From: Costus lasius
Taxonomy: Eukaryota; Streptophyta; Magnoliopsida; Zingiberales; Costaceae
Direction: 5' to 3'
Assembly (NCBI GenBank): GCA_027563935.2
Contig: CM050446.2
Coordinates: 26,787,501 to 26,851,500, forward strand
DNA length: 64,000 nt
Under the pieces are notes generated by a model. The model made no database searches. It was not told the DNA's origin and saw nothing but the letters and a program-made list of their open reading frames with translations. Below are positions 29,050 to 42,130 of this stretch, in pieces. Each line of letters starts with the position of its first letter. The first letter of the stretch is position 1. The translations under genes and the position numbers were made by a program.

Positions 29050-32000
29050 CTAGAAGTTGAGGAATCTCAACCCCATATCTCTAGCGTGACCATCATGCTT
29101 CTGCTGCGCCAAAGCCTTGGTCAATGGGTCTGCCAGATTGTTCTCTGTGTCTACTCTGCTAATCTTGACATCACCTCTGTCAATGATTTCTCTGATCAGG
29201 TGAAATCTTCTGAGTATGTGTTTGGATCTTTGATGAGACCGTGGTTCCTTGGCTTGTGCAATTGCTCCATTGTTGTCACAGTAGAGTTCAATGGGATCCA
29301 TTGCACTAGGTACCACTTGAAGATCACATAAGAACTTCCTTATCCAAACAGCTTCCTTGGCTGCCTCAGAAGCAGCCACATACTCAGCTTCGGTTGTAGA
29401 ATCTACTATGGTGGATTGCTTGAAGCTCTTCCAACATACAGCGCCTCCATTTATCTTGAACACATAGCCGGCCTGCGATCTAAAGTCGTCAGGGTCAGAC
29501 TGGAACGATGCGTCAGTATAGCCCTGCATACTGAGCTCTTCCTGTCCCCCATAGACCAAGAACAGATCCTTAGTTCTTCTCAGATACTTTAGGATGTTCT
29601 TTACAGCCACCCAGTGCTGCAGACCTGGATTGGATTGGTATCGGTTGGTTATGCTCATAGCATATGCCACATCTGGTCTAGTACACAACATTGCATACAT
29701 GATCGATCTTACTGCCGAAGCATAAGGAATTCGACTCATATCATCCCTCTCAGCCTGTGTTGTAGGACACTAGCTCTTTGAGAGAGTAAGGCCATGTCTC
29801 ACTGGAAGGTATCCTTTCTTGGATTGCTCCATGTAGAACCTCTCCAGTACCTTATCAATGTAAGTACTCTGACTAAGGGCCAGAAGCCTCTTGGATCTAT
29901 CCCGGTAGATCCTCACGCCTAGAATATAGGTGGCTTCCCCTAAGTCTTTCATCTCGAAACACTTCCCCAACCATGTCTTCACAGCTTGAAGACTAGGGAT
30001 GTCATTTCTGATGAGCAGTATGTCATCAACATACAAGACCAGAAAAATCACCAAGCTCCCACTGAATTTTATGTATACACAGGCGTCATCTTCACTTTTG
30101 ATAAAGCCATAATCTCTCACGGCCTCATCAAATCGAAGATTCCAACTTCGAGATGCTTGTTTTAATCCATAAATGGATCTCTTCAGCCTGCAGACCTTAT
30201 TAGCCTCTGTAGGATGGATGAAGCCATCAGGTTGTGTCATATACACATCCTCAGTCAGCTTCCTGTTAAGGAACGCTGTCTTCACATCCATCTGCCATAT
30301 CTCGTAGTCATGATATGCAGCTATAGCAAGCAGAATCTGAATGGATTTAATCATGGCAACCGGCGAGAAGGTTTCATCATAGTCCACCCCGTGGACTTGT
30401 TTAAATCCTTTAGCCACTAGTCTACCCTTATAGGTAACTATTTTGCCATCCATGTCTGTCTTCCTCTTGAAGACCCATTTACACCCTATGGGTTTTACCC
30501 CATCAGGCAGCTCAACCAAATCCCAGACTTGGTTAGCCGACATGGAATCCATCTCGGATCGCATAGCATCAAGCCATTTCTCGGAGTCCGGTCCACTGAC
30601 CGCCTCATCATAGGTTCTGGGTTCATCCTCAATAATGAAGATCCCATCGTGTTGGGTCGGTAGCGACCCATACCTTTCAGGTGCACGATGAATTCTCCCA
30701 GAGCTACGCGGGACCTGTGTCTGAGCCTCAGGTTGCCTAGCAACCGGTGCAGGTGGCTCAGATTCCATCTCTTTGTCTTGTGCTTGCACTTGGATCTCAT
30801 CCAAGTCAAACTTCCTCCCACTAACTTCTTTCATAAGAAATTCTTTCTCTAGAAAGACAGCACCCCGAGCAACAAAAACTTTGTTCTCGGTTGGGACATA
30901 GAAGTAGTATCCTTTAGTTTCCTTAGGATACCCCATAAACACACACTTATCAGATCTAGGTTCTAGCTTGCTAGAATCCTGACGTTTGACATAAGCCTCA
31001 CATCCCCAGATCCTGATAAACACGAGATTAGGGCGTCTCCCACTCCACATCTCGTATGGTACTTTGGAGACACTCTTAGATGGAACATTATTCAGTATCA
31101 AAGAAGCTGTTTCTAATGCATGCCCCCAGAATGATGAAGGTAGAGTTGCATGACTCATCATAGATCGAATCATATCCAATAGAGTTCGATTTCTCCTTTC
31201 AGACACACCATTCCATTGAGGTGTTCCAGGAGGAGTGAGTTGGGATATGATCCCACACTCTCTCAGATAGTCGAAGAACTCACCGCTCAGGTATTCTCCA
31301 CCTCGATCTGATCGAAGAGCTTTAATGGATCTTCCAAGCTGGTTCTCTACTTCATTCTTGAACTCCTTGAATTTCTCAAAGGATTCAGATTTATGTCTCA
31401 TTAAGTAGACATAGCCATACCTACTGAAGTCATCAGTAAAGGTAATGAAGTAGTTGTACCCTCCTCTGTCTTGTTTATTGAAGGGCCCACACACATCAGT
31501 ATGTATGAGATTTAATAAACCTTCTGCCCTCTCACCAATCTTGGTGAAGGGCGCCTTTGTCATTTTCCCTAATAAACAAGGTTCACAAGTATCAAATTCC
31601 TCCAAGGAACTTGAATCTAACAATCCATTTGCATGGAGTTGTTGGATGCGATTCTTGTTTATATGGGCTAATCGACAGTGCCATAGGAAAGCACCAACTG
31701 AACCACTCAGTTTGGTCCTTTTATTGCTTATGTTACAAATAGAACTTTCCATATCCAAGATATATAGACCATTGCACAAAGTACCCTTCCCATAGAACAT
31801 ATTTGCAAATGAAAAAGAACATGAGTTCTTATTTATTTCAAATTTAAATCCTTTCCTTGCTAAGCAAGGAATGGATACAATGTTCTTTGTAAGTGAAGGT
31901 ACACAAAAGCAATTATCTAGTTCTAATTGAAGTCCAGAAGGCAAGGAGAGAGTCAAAACGCCTACAGCAACAGCAGCAACCTGTGCCCCATTTCCGACGC

Positions 32001-32724
32001 GTAGGTCAATCTCTCCAAGCCGCACCGATCTACTTTTCTTGAGCCCCTGCATATTTGTACAAATATGAGCTCCACATGCGGTATCCAATACCCATGACAT
32101 AGAAGTAGAAAGATTGACTTCTGTAACATAGATACCTGAGCTAGAAGTTAAGGCTAAGCCTTTCTTCTCCTCATTCTGAAGCTGCTTGCAGTCCCTTCTC
32201 CAGTGACCCTGCTCGCCACAGTGAAAACACCTTTGGTCCTTTGACTTCTTCGCCTTTTTCTTTAGTGCTTTGGTAGGACCTCTGGCATTGCTCTTAGCAC
32301 GTGCCTTACCCTTCTTCTTTATCTTCTTGGTCGTAGGGACCAAAAGAATAGAATTGGGTTTGGTCTTACCCATCTCTCGCTCGGCTGTTTGGAGCATATT
32401 CATCAATTCCTCCCATGTGCACTCAATCCGGTTCATGTTGAAGTTAATGATAAACGGACTGAAGCTAGGGGGCAAGGAATGCAGAATAAGATCCACAACC
32501 AGCTCGTTGTCTATGGTGTGTCCCAGTCTCCTGAGATGATCCACGTTCCCAATGAGTTTGAGAACATGGGGTCTCACTGGTGCACCTTCAGACAACTTGC
32601 ACCGAAAGACTACTTTGGCGGTGTCAAATCTCTCAGTTCTAGCCTGAGCCTCGAACATCTGTTTCAGACGAGTAATCATCTGAAAAGCGTTCTGCTCCTC
32701 ATATTACACCTGCAGTTCAGGTGC
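29050..32724 (-). pseudogene. Ang3 gag-pol (main part), two nonsense codons
   Basis: One frame, read from 32724 down. TAA near 32705 lies in the capsid. Then comes a 969-codon stretch (32679-29770) with zinc knuckle CFHCGEQGHWRRDC, protease LDTACGAHIC, HHCC, integrase with HTDVCGPF, RSDRGGEY and the Glu in NGVSERRNRT, and RT with YVDDILLI. A TAG near 29771 stands where relatives have Gln in SKSQCP (CAG to TAG). RNase H follows to 29050, with YTDASFQSD, TTEAEYVAA and CDNNGAIAQAKEP, ending GLRFLNF. Apart from the two stops the frame is complete and close to the intact relatives. Readthrough is possible in principle but nothing shows it. Confidence 0.92.
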
Positions 32725-32729
32725 CATAC
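32725..32729. other. Target-site duplication of Ang4, left copy
   Basis: CATAC here and at 51103-51107. Removing Ang4 and one copy rejoins the Ang3 gag frame (LMLASM followed by APELQV). Confidence 0.95.
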
Positions 32730-34953
32730 TGTTGGTGTATATGCCCTAAAGACCAATGTATGGACATGGTCAGGCATTGTTTGAATGTACTTTGATAGAA
32801 CTATTACTCTTTATATAGGCATGGTCGTTATTATGCAGACTTCTCTACCTGCGTTGATGTATTGAGTTGCATAAATAATGTCCCAGGAGTTTGGATTGGA
32901 TCCATTCTCATAAACTATCCCGAGACAAGGTACCTTAGCAGATATGGGACAGCTTTGGTACATGTGAGACTGGTGTATGGGCTGGTTAGGTGCGGGGCAC
33001 AGTAACGCAGACATACAGGTGCATTGGATGCACTGGAGTGATCCACCATAAGGATTGACTTGTCTTGTCAACAAGTCAATCTCACATGCAAGAGGTTTGC
33101 ATTGATCCTTAGACTTGAGGTATTCATGTCTAGATTTGATGATGGGTGTGCTTTAATACAGTCTTACGTCTCTCCGTAATTGGGAGATCAAAACGACTAT
33201 CATTGGGCATGTCATAAGTCATGTAGAGACATGGATGACCAATAGTAGGATTTGCCCCTTCCTTATTGGAAGCATGATATCCACTCGGGGTGCCCCACCT
33301 TATTGGTGCATGACAGGAGAGTGTGGCCACACTTGTTGAGTCATGACCAATGCATTGGATAATAAATTTGAGACTAATCCAATGGCAGGATATCAGCTTA
33401 GGCAAAGGGATCTGTAATGCAATAGGAATCCTCGTTGTTTGTTAGGAGTTGTTGCCATAATGACTTAAGTCCTATGACATGGGTAGTAGTGATGTGTTGC
33501 TAGATACCCCTTACTACTTATGATGTTTACATCATTGCCATCGTCATATGGATCCTACGGGGTCACACGCAATAGACTCTTGACGTTGCTTTAATCAGAA
33601 GCCTTAGGATCAAGTTATTGGATAACTTGGATCAATTTGGAAGATTTCATCAGCGCCAATGGGCCTGATGAGTTGGAAGAAAGTTATTGGAGCCAAACTT
33701 CATTTTTAGCAGGTTGACCCGAAATTGACCTAGATTGGTCACATTTGGATTAGGGTTGCATTGGATTAGATCCAATGACTTAATCAACCCACGCCATGAA
33801 GTTTGGGCTAGCTCATTATCTAATGAGGCCCAATAATTAGTTGTCATGAAGAGGAATTGGCTTAAAAGGGTATAATGGGGAGAAATCTCACCCCATTGGC
33901 GCCTAGGGGCATAATGGGGTGAGGGAGGCGCCTTTGCTTCATTATGGAAGTAAAGGGCGCCTAGCCCTTCTTCCTTGGATGGAATACTTGCTTCTAAGGC
34001 AAGTCTTGGGGCTGATATGGCTTGAGAACTTTTATGGGAAGTTCCTAGGCGCATATGGACATAGGGAAGAGGTATATGGTAATGTCTTGGAGACTTACCT
34101 TACTTCAAACCCTAGTTTCTCCCAAGACACCACTCTAGCCGAAATTCCTCATCCATGTTGCGCCTAGCCACTTATCCTTTGATGGTAAGAATGCATTTAA
34201 GGCATGTCTTGGGCTGATATAGTGCTTGGACAAATATGGATGTGTTGAATGAGGTTTATGGCAAAGTCTTGGAGACTTTCCTTATCTCAAGACTCCTTCA
34301 TCCTAGCCATACACTTGGCGTAATCCTAGCCCTTGCCCAAGCCGCCTCTAGTCCTATTTATAGGACCCATTGTCGCCCTCTCTAGATGATGAACACTTGG
34401 AGACGTGAACACAAATAGAGGGGCGAAAGCAAGGGCAAAGGGTGATAACATCAAAGTGGCGCAGCCCTTCTTCCAACAAGTGACCGCAAGTCTTCTCCTT
34501 CCTCTCCTCTTGGCGTGATTTGGAGAAGGACTTAGTGGCGCACTTTCCCTTTAATCTTCCTCAAGACCGAAACTCATCTTCTCCCTCTTCTCTTGGAGTA
34601 AAGAGGATAAGGAGTTGGCGGCATCTTCCTTGCACTTGGCGCATGAACCTTGGAGGTGGCGCAAGAAGAGTGAAGGAACCCTAAGGCTCGATTCTCTTCC
34701 CGAGGCTAGCACCGAGCGTGGAAGGGAGCAACGATCAAGGAGTCGACGCGTGGATACTTGTAGAGGGCGAACACTTGGGCGCCTTCAACATGGCTTCGAC
34801 ATCTAGACAAGCAAAAGAGGTACATCTCTAACACATTCTTGTGTCTTCTCTCTCGCATGGATCCTTGGGAAAGGAATGTGTTTCGGGTGTAATGCTTCTT
34901 CCGCTGCGTCCTAGGACTGCAAAATTTTAAATTACACCCGGCATTCCCTAACA
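32730..34953 (+). repeat. Ang4 5' LTR
   Basis: Starts TGTTGGTGTATATGCCC, ends CATTCCCTAACA, followed at once by the PBS. A TATA-like TTTATATAGGC lies about 80 bases in. The block GATGTGTTGCTAGATACCCC near 33490 is also present in the Ang1/Ang5/Ang6 LTRs, which are otherwise diverged. No gene. Confidence 0.96.
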
Positions 34954-34954
34954 G

Positions 34955-34966
34955 TGGTATCAGAGC
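34955..34966 (+). other. Ang4 primer binding site
   Basis: TGGTATCAGAGC, identical to that of Ang1, one base after the LTR. It is intact although the coding region is not. Confidence 0.95.
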
Positions 34967-36486
34967 TACTTGCGAGAAACACAAGGTGTACGTTTGCTTG
35001 TGTGAAAAATTTTTGGAAAATTTTTCGTTCATCCATGCGCGTTTAACCTAGAAGGCGCTTTCATCCAAACTTCTTTCATCAATTTTTATGGTTGAAAATT
35101 GGATTGTGTTTATGATGGATTTAAGACCAAAGGCGCACGTAGTTTTGTCAAGTAGGACGGGCATTGTGTCTTCGGACTGGCTAGGTCTCTTGATTTGACA
35201 AAATTGCCAGCCGATAGGGTCCATGAAATCATCATGAAACTTGATCCCAATTTTAGCATAAATTTGATTAAGAGAGTGCTTTGGATGGAGTTGGCGCATA
35301 AGGGGATAAAATTTGATTATTACGGTTTTTTTAAATTTTATATATGCGCCACTTATCTCTTCCATGGGTTGATATGGTCATAGCGAGTGCCCTCCTGTGT
35401 TGTGATGTGGAAGCATGTTTCCAGTTGTGATGAATGCTTGTAAAATCTTTCTTCCACCTGCGTGTGGTTCTCCCCCTTCTTGATGTAAAATTTTCATCTT
35501 TCCTTAGAATAGATGTAGAATTGTTTACATGAGATAGGTTAAGGTTCATCAAAGACAACAAGGTGTCTTCTTCAACCGATATCAGAGTGGCGCCAGCTTT
35601 GGAAGCTTGGTGATGGACTTGCGGCTGAGGGAAGGACACTTGCTTTCGGCTTCTGGCATGGGCTGATTTGCTTCAGGGACTCGCAACCCTTGGATGCACA
35701 ATAACATGTCACATGGCTCGTGACAAGTTATGTGTATGAAAAGGGCTATGACCATATCGACCAAAATAGCATGCCTGTGATGGTTTATTATTTTATCCAT
35801 AGCATGCCTGTGATGTTTTTCCTCTGCTGCCATAACCATAGGAAAACTGCATGCTAGAAAAGAATAAAACAAACATGCAAAAACTCTCAATACAATATTA
35901 AGTTGATAGCCTTCTAACGCATAGCCCTCATCAAACTATCGATCGGTGGTGTTGTGAACTGTTTCCCACCCTCGTGGGACACACCCACTTATCTTTAGAA
36001 GGTGTGTGGTGACAATGATTTCCCCAGTCCAGTTTTAACCTGGGCGTGCCTTCGCAAGGAAATTTGTTGGCCCTGGGCATAACGGTTAGGACCAGACTTG
36101 ACTAGTTTTTCATATGTCATTGACATGATGAATTACTAGAGGCAGCTGTTGAGAGGATAGGGTTTTGTGTTGTATCCAGCCCTCGCTGGACACAAGGCGC
36201 CTAGTCTGTCTCAACTAAGAGGAATTGTGCATGGCACAATTAGCTGGCATGCCTACCTAAGGAAGCATGAGACTCTCTGTGCATCTCAACTCACCCTCGT
36301 GAGTCGTGGAGACCTTATGTGAAATTAGGATCCTACTCACCTATTTCCATGTTGAGTTAGAGAGTTCTCAACTTGTTTTGGAAGTAGTGGGAGCATAGCA
36401 TTTAATTTAAAGTCCTTATTAAATGCTTTATCATTGTACTTACTTTACTTATTTGCTTATTGTAGAAGGCATCTCCTGATCTAAGA
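34967..36486 (+). other. Ang4 leader with three stem-loops
   Basis: No gene. Three hairpins share the loop CCTC but have different 6-bp stems: TCCCAC/GTGGGA (35964-35979), TCCAGC/GCTGGA (36175-36190) and ACTCAC/GTGAGT (36289-36304). The second sits on a lower stem TTGTG/CACAA with a TTGTA bulge (36165-36195). The last third aligns with the Ang3 leader, for example CCAGTCCAGTTT and GGCGTGCCTTCGCAAGGAAA. The first part (35040-35600) shows nothing I recognise. Confidence 0.75.
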
Positions 36487-39400
36487 TTGAAACTTTATAA
36501 ACATAAACTGGATGGGACAAATTGGACAAAATGGTTCAAGATTTTGTCCAAGATACTGAAACAAGAAAATAAGGTGCATCTTCTTGAAAGACCTCCATCC
36601 CAGCCCAGTGTGTATTTCACTAATGACTGGGAGTGGAATGTCTATCTTGAACATTGTGAAGATAACGAACAGTACACTGCTCTTGTCTTAGAGTGCATGA
36701 CCCCAGAGGTCAAGGTTGAATGTGATGAGATGGGGATCTATGATCTAATCATACATCTCAAAGGTCTCTTCACACCATGCTCTATAGACAATGATCAGGA
36801 GAGTTCTGTTGGATCTTCAGAATGTGTGCCTGAATCTGAGAAAGACCATGGTTCTGTATCTTCGAAGCTAATACTTCGAAAGACTGGGAATGCATGGGTA
36901 CTTCGAAGAGGATTGATGGCCAAGAAGAGCATGGCAAAGAGGAAGGGATGTAATCCATCCTCTTCAGGTATTGTGTTACCGAGGTCTATTGTCTACTTCT
37001 TATTCATGGGTACTGGGTACCATATGTGAGGCTCACATATGTTTTACATGTGTAGGAGCTCAAAAGAAGTAGGACAAAGAGGCTTGATGGGATCGACTCT
37101 CGGGTCAGGCACGGAGCATTGGATGCTGCTGTTGATATCATCTCACTGCCTTGAAGACCTTATATAGAACTTTGCTATTATGTATCAGCTTGTGTATTAG
37201 AACATCATTCCTTTTGGAAAGGACTTCAGTTTGAAATAATAAATAATACTTTTATTTAATCTGAGATGTTCTATTGAAGTGATACAATTGACAATAGTCT
37301 GTGGTTCTATATGTGACACAAGATCAGATCTAATGATTCAATCCTCATATAGCATTGTCTCTTGAACCATAGAACAATGGTCACATCCAAAGGTCCATAG
37401 GACTATTGGGATCATTGTCCTTTCAGGATTATGATACATGTGAGCCTAGTTCAAAGAAACAATGTGACAGATGCTGCCTTCACCGAAAAGGGTGGAAAGA
37501 GTAGTGACTTGTTGGATCTATTACATAGCAATGTAAGTGGACCCATGTAAACAAGCACTAAGAGGAGTTATATACTTCATTAGGTGTGGGTATGCCTTAC
37601 GCAACCCAAGAACTTTGGAAAAATCCAAGAAGTTCACAAATGAAGTATTGAGTCGAATTGAAGGATCTATTAAAGCACCTTGATTGGATCAAGATGATTA
37701 GTGAAGAATTTGATGACTGTCCTAAGAAGTGTGGAGTTATCTCACAGCTTACTTAGTACACCACTGTGTGGTGAATTTCAAAGAAAGATAAAGGAACACA
37801 TTGGATGTGGTTCCATCTTCGAATGGTCATGCAAATATACTACTATGATGCTATGCAAACAGATGTACTGCCACTCCATAAGAAAATGTCTAAGTTAACT
37901 TTTGAGTTGCGAATTGCAAATATCTCATTTCTTCAATGAAATTGGGAATGTAATGTGCAGTGATTCAAAAGTATGTGTTTGTGGTGCACTATAGAGTGCT
38001 AATTCTATCCCAAAGAGAACAAATTATTTGTTGCTTAAAGAACTGTCTTTCTTGAGAAAGTATTTCTTTTGAAAGAAGCTAGTGGGAGTAGATTTGATTT
38101 GGACAAGGTCCAGAATCAACCACAATATAACTAGACACACATGGAGAGCAAAATCTCACATATAGGTTGAAAGTCAACCTGAGGTTCAAGTAACACAGGA
38201 ACAACATAAGTCTGGATCGATTCGATATGCTAGGCATGACGAATTTTTCCATCAAGCATGAACCTAAGACTTATGAGGAAATGGAAGCGGTCGGTGAACC
38301 AGATTCCAAGAAATGGCTAAGGGCCATAATGGACTCCATGTCTGCTAGTCAAGTCTGGGACTTGGATGAGCTGCCAAAAGGGGTAATTCCCACAGGCTAT
38401 AAATAAATCTTCTAGGAAGATGGACATGGAAGGTAACATTGTTACTTTAGAAAGGAAGCTAGTGAATAATGATTTCAGGCAAATCCACTGGGTGGATTAT
38501 GATGAAGTTTTCACCAATAGCTGAGCTTTAAGTCTATTAGGAATCTGCTTGTTATAATTGCATGATCAATTATGGCATGTTGATATGATAACTGCTTTTC
38601 TTGCATGGACATCTGAAAAGATTTCTATAAGGAAATAGCCAAAAAGTTCTCATATCAAGGCCATATAGATATGCATGATATTACGCAAGCATGGTTGAAA
38701 AAGCCTGTGTTTACAAGAAGATCAGTGGGAGCACCTTAATAGTATTTCTTGTTCTAGATGATTGATGATATTCTCCTCACATGGAATGACATCTCAGCTC
38801 TTCACATGGTGAAGAAAAGGAAGATATGTATTCCGAGAAGAATGATCTAGGGAATGATGCCTACATCCTAGGCATGAGGATCTATAGATAGAGATCCAAG
38901 AAAGTCATTGCCCTTTTAGTCAATCTATGTTCATCCAAGAGTTTCTGGAGAGGTTTATATTGGATGATTCCAAATATTAATACCTTCCAGGAAGATATGG
39001 TCTGACTCTCTCAAACATGTTGTGTCTTGTGACACAGCTGGAGAGTATTAACATGGGTCCAAAGTCCTGATACATGGTATGTAGGATGGATCATGTTTTG
39101 AATAATATACTCAAGACCATTTGTGGCAAATGCTTGGAGCATAGATCAGCAAGTTTCAATCAGATCTTAGTGTTTAAACACTAGATAGCTGTGAAAGCAA
39201 TCCTTATATATATACTTGGGAAGTATAAAGGATTGGAGTCTAGTCTATGATAGACAGGAAAGAATTTTGTGTACAAGGGTACACTGACACTTCGTTCCAG
39301 TCTAGTGACTATTGATCACAGCCAGGATTTGCGCTTTGCCTTGTTATGGTGTTGTATGCTGAAAGAGCATTATGCAAACCAAAGTGGCAAGATTCTACAA

Positions 39401-39700
39401 ATAAGGCTGAGTACATTACAGCTCCTTGTGGCAGCCAAGGAGGCAGCTTCATTCATTTGAACTTGATCTAGTTCATAGTGCTTGATGGTCCAGTATAGTT
39501 ATTACTGGGACCATAGCATAGGAGAAGGAACTTAATGCTCAAGTATGTACTGCAGCATATCATCTGATCTTAGAGATCATGGATAATGATGATGATCAAA
39601 TTTGTTAAAATAAACACAGATAGCAATCTGGAAAAACCCACTGACCTAGCCTCTGGCGCAGCGGAAGCTAAATGGGTCAACTAGAGACATTGGAACTGAC
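36487..39700 (+). pseudogene. Ang4 gag-pol pseudogene
   Basis: A capsid-like stretch of about 180 codons begins near 36487 (LDGTNWTKWFKILSK, LECMTPEV), but no ATG stands at the expected start, where the codon is TTG. After this the pol blocks are recognisable only in short pieces and in changing frames: GLLDLIHS-like at 37500-37560, ending in Asn where the catalytic Asp should be; PKENKLFVA and FLEK at 38010-38060; DSMSASQVWDL near 38335; IDDILL near 38765; and the RNase H end near 39620-39680. Dozens of stops lie between. It encodes no working enzyme. Confidence 0.85.
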
Positions 39701-39729
39701 TAAACACCCGTTGTCCTTGGTCTTAGTGC

Positions 39730-39740
39730 AAGTGGGAGAT
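39730..39740 (+). other. Ang4 polypurine tract
   Basis: AAGTGGGAGAT ends directly at the 3' LTR start (39741) and is the same as in the intact relatives. Confidence 0.92.
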
Positions 39741-40414
39741 TGTTGGTGTATATGCCCTAAAGACCAATGTATGGACATGGTCAGGCATTGTTTGAATGTA
39801 CTTTGATAGAACTGTTACTCTTTATATAGGCATGGTCGTTATTATGCAGACTTCTCTACCTGCGTTGATGTATTGAGTTGCATAAATAATGTCCCAGGAG
39901 TTTGGATTGGATCCATTCTCATAAACTATCCCCAGATAAGGTACCTTAGCAGATATGGGACAGCTTTGGTACATGTGAGACTGGTGTATGGGCTGGTTAG
40001 GTGCGGGGCACAGTAACGCAGACATACAGGTGCATTGGATGCACTGGAGTGATCCACCGTAAGGATTGACTTGTCTTGTCAACAAGTCAATCTCACATGC
40101 AAGAGGTTTGCATTGATCCTTAGACTTGAGGTATTCATGTCTAGATTTGATGATGGGTGTGCTTTAATACAGTCTTACATCTCTTCGTAATTGGGAGATC
40201 AAAACGACTGTCATTGGGCATGTCATAAGTCATGTAGAGACATGGATGACCAATAGTAGGATTTGCCCCTTCCTTATTGGAAGCATGATATCCACTCGGG
40301 GCGCCCCACCTTATTGGTGCATGACAGGAGAGTGTGGCCACACTTGTTGAGTCATGACCAATGCATTGGATAATAAATTTGAGACTAATCCAATAGCAGG
40401 ATATCAGCTTAGGC

Positions 40415-40419
40415 AAAGG
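40415..40419. other. Target-site duplication of Ang5, left copy
   Basis: AAAGG, repeated at 49553-49557. The uninterrupted site is visible in the Ang4 5' LTR near 33396 (GGCAAAGGGATCTG), which proves the insertion point. Confidence 0.98.
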
Positions 40420-42110
40420 TGAAGGAACCCCTAAATGAAGGGGGCAAAAACCCTAAGCATGGCGCAAATGAAATGTATGCAAGCGGAAGCAAGGGTTTGA
40501 AGAACCGTTGCATGCCATATATTCAACTATCATGGATTGATAAGAAGAAGGGGAGATCCATACCAATGCCATAGGCTTGGAAATCGGCTTGGATGAAGAG
40601 AACAAGTTAGGTCTCCTCCACAAGTCCACACACAAGATGAGGGATGGCTACCCTTTAGGATCTTCCTTGTGCTAGCAAGAGATCCCCTTTCGGTCCTTGT
40701 CGTGTGGGATGATGAGATGTCCCTTTTCGAGAGCTTCTCTTGGATGATCCCGCCTCTCTTCGTCAACCACACCAACGAAAGAGCTAGGCGTTGAAAAGAA
40801 AACCCTCAACGCATAAGCGTTTTAGCATTGAAGCAAAACCGGCCTTGATGACTTTCCATAAATGGAAGTCAATCAAGCCATGCGTTCAATCCAACCCAAA
40901 ACGCATATGGCTTTGAACCAAGCGTTCACCCTTGTGAACCGGTTCAAGCCAAATCATCCAATCGGCTTTGGTTCATTAAACCAAACCAAAATAGCTCAAG
41001 CCATTTGGTCTAGACCAAATCGAACCCCAAGGCTCATGATCTAACCATTCATCTCCTGATGCCCCTGATCTCTCCGATCTAGCATCACCTCTCTCGATCG
41101 AAGCTTACCGATCTCAAGCCCTAATCAATCAAACATGATCAGACCAGATCTCACTTACAATCAGAGATTAAATCCCTTTAATCTGAACTCAAAGAATCCA
41201 GTCCACACGATCTGACTCAAGTAAGCCATATCATCAAATTGTGCGACCCTGAGGGTTTCCCTTAAATGTCGGTAACGATAACTTACGTTATCACGATCAG
41301 TGAGGGGTATCTAGCAACACATCACTGTCTCCCGATATAAAGGAAAGAGTCTTCCAAGACTACTCCCAAACCATTGCACAAGTGTGACTCCATTCACAAG
41401 GCATACATATGTCCTTTGCCACTGGATGTTCTTATTGGACAAGCGGGTCAAGCTTGTAACTCCAATACGATGAGCATGATTAGATCAGATGCCCATAGTC
41501 ATCTGGGTATGGCCATACACTATCTCAATCATCTCATATAGGGGGCCCATTAGAACATCACACTCCTTAAACAAGGAGACGGCAATCCTGTGTCTATCAC
41601 TAGTGCCCTAACCTGATTCAAGCCCACCATCCAAGATAGTCTATAATCATTATGTTTCAAATGATATTGAACTACCTCAAGACAATGACAATCATCATTT
41701 AGAAACACAAGCGATCTCAAGTCAGAGGACATGTGCCACTTGCTGCTTACAAGGATCATTCACATTGTGACAAGCAATGGAATATCCCAGTAGGGTCTGT
41801 CCAGTACATCCAATGTACCCATGAGTCTACATCTTATTTCATGCTCGAAGCATCCTATAAGATCAGCACTCATATTAGTCTCAATCATATCAAGGCTGTC
41901 TCATGTTCACCAAGATATCTCGACTAAGGACTTAGAGCCTGTCAGCCTAGCTGAACAGCTTTGAAACATTATCCAGAAGTACACTTATTACAGCAGACAA
42001 GGTAACAACCTGAATAATAACCATGCCTTTTATAAACTTACCAGTTTATAACATGATACACTTTATAATCCCAAGGCCTCAAACATTAGCCTTAAGGGCA
42101 TACCCCAACA
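40420..42110 (-). repeat. Ang5 3' LTR
   Basis: On the plus strand it begins TGAAGGAACCCC and ends ATACCCCAACA, followed by the purine-tract complement ATCTCCCACTT (42111-42121). The inverted repeat GATAACGTAAGTTATC (plus strand near 41277-41292) is perfect here. No gene. Confidence 0.97.
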
Positions 42111-42130
42111 ATCTCCCACTTGCACTTAAT

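Noticed and set aside
29770..32679. Ang3 969-codon frame as an intact polyprotein
   Set aside because: It lacks the gag start (separated by Ang4 and a stop) and RNase H (separated by TAG), so it is annotated as a broken polyprotein.
36487..37029. 180-codon frame of Ang4 as a functional gag gene
   Set aside because: The expected start codon is TTG. The zinc knuckle is missing and the end departs from capsid sequence, within an interior full of stops.
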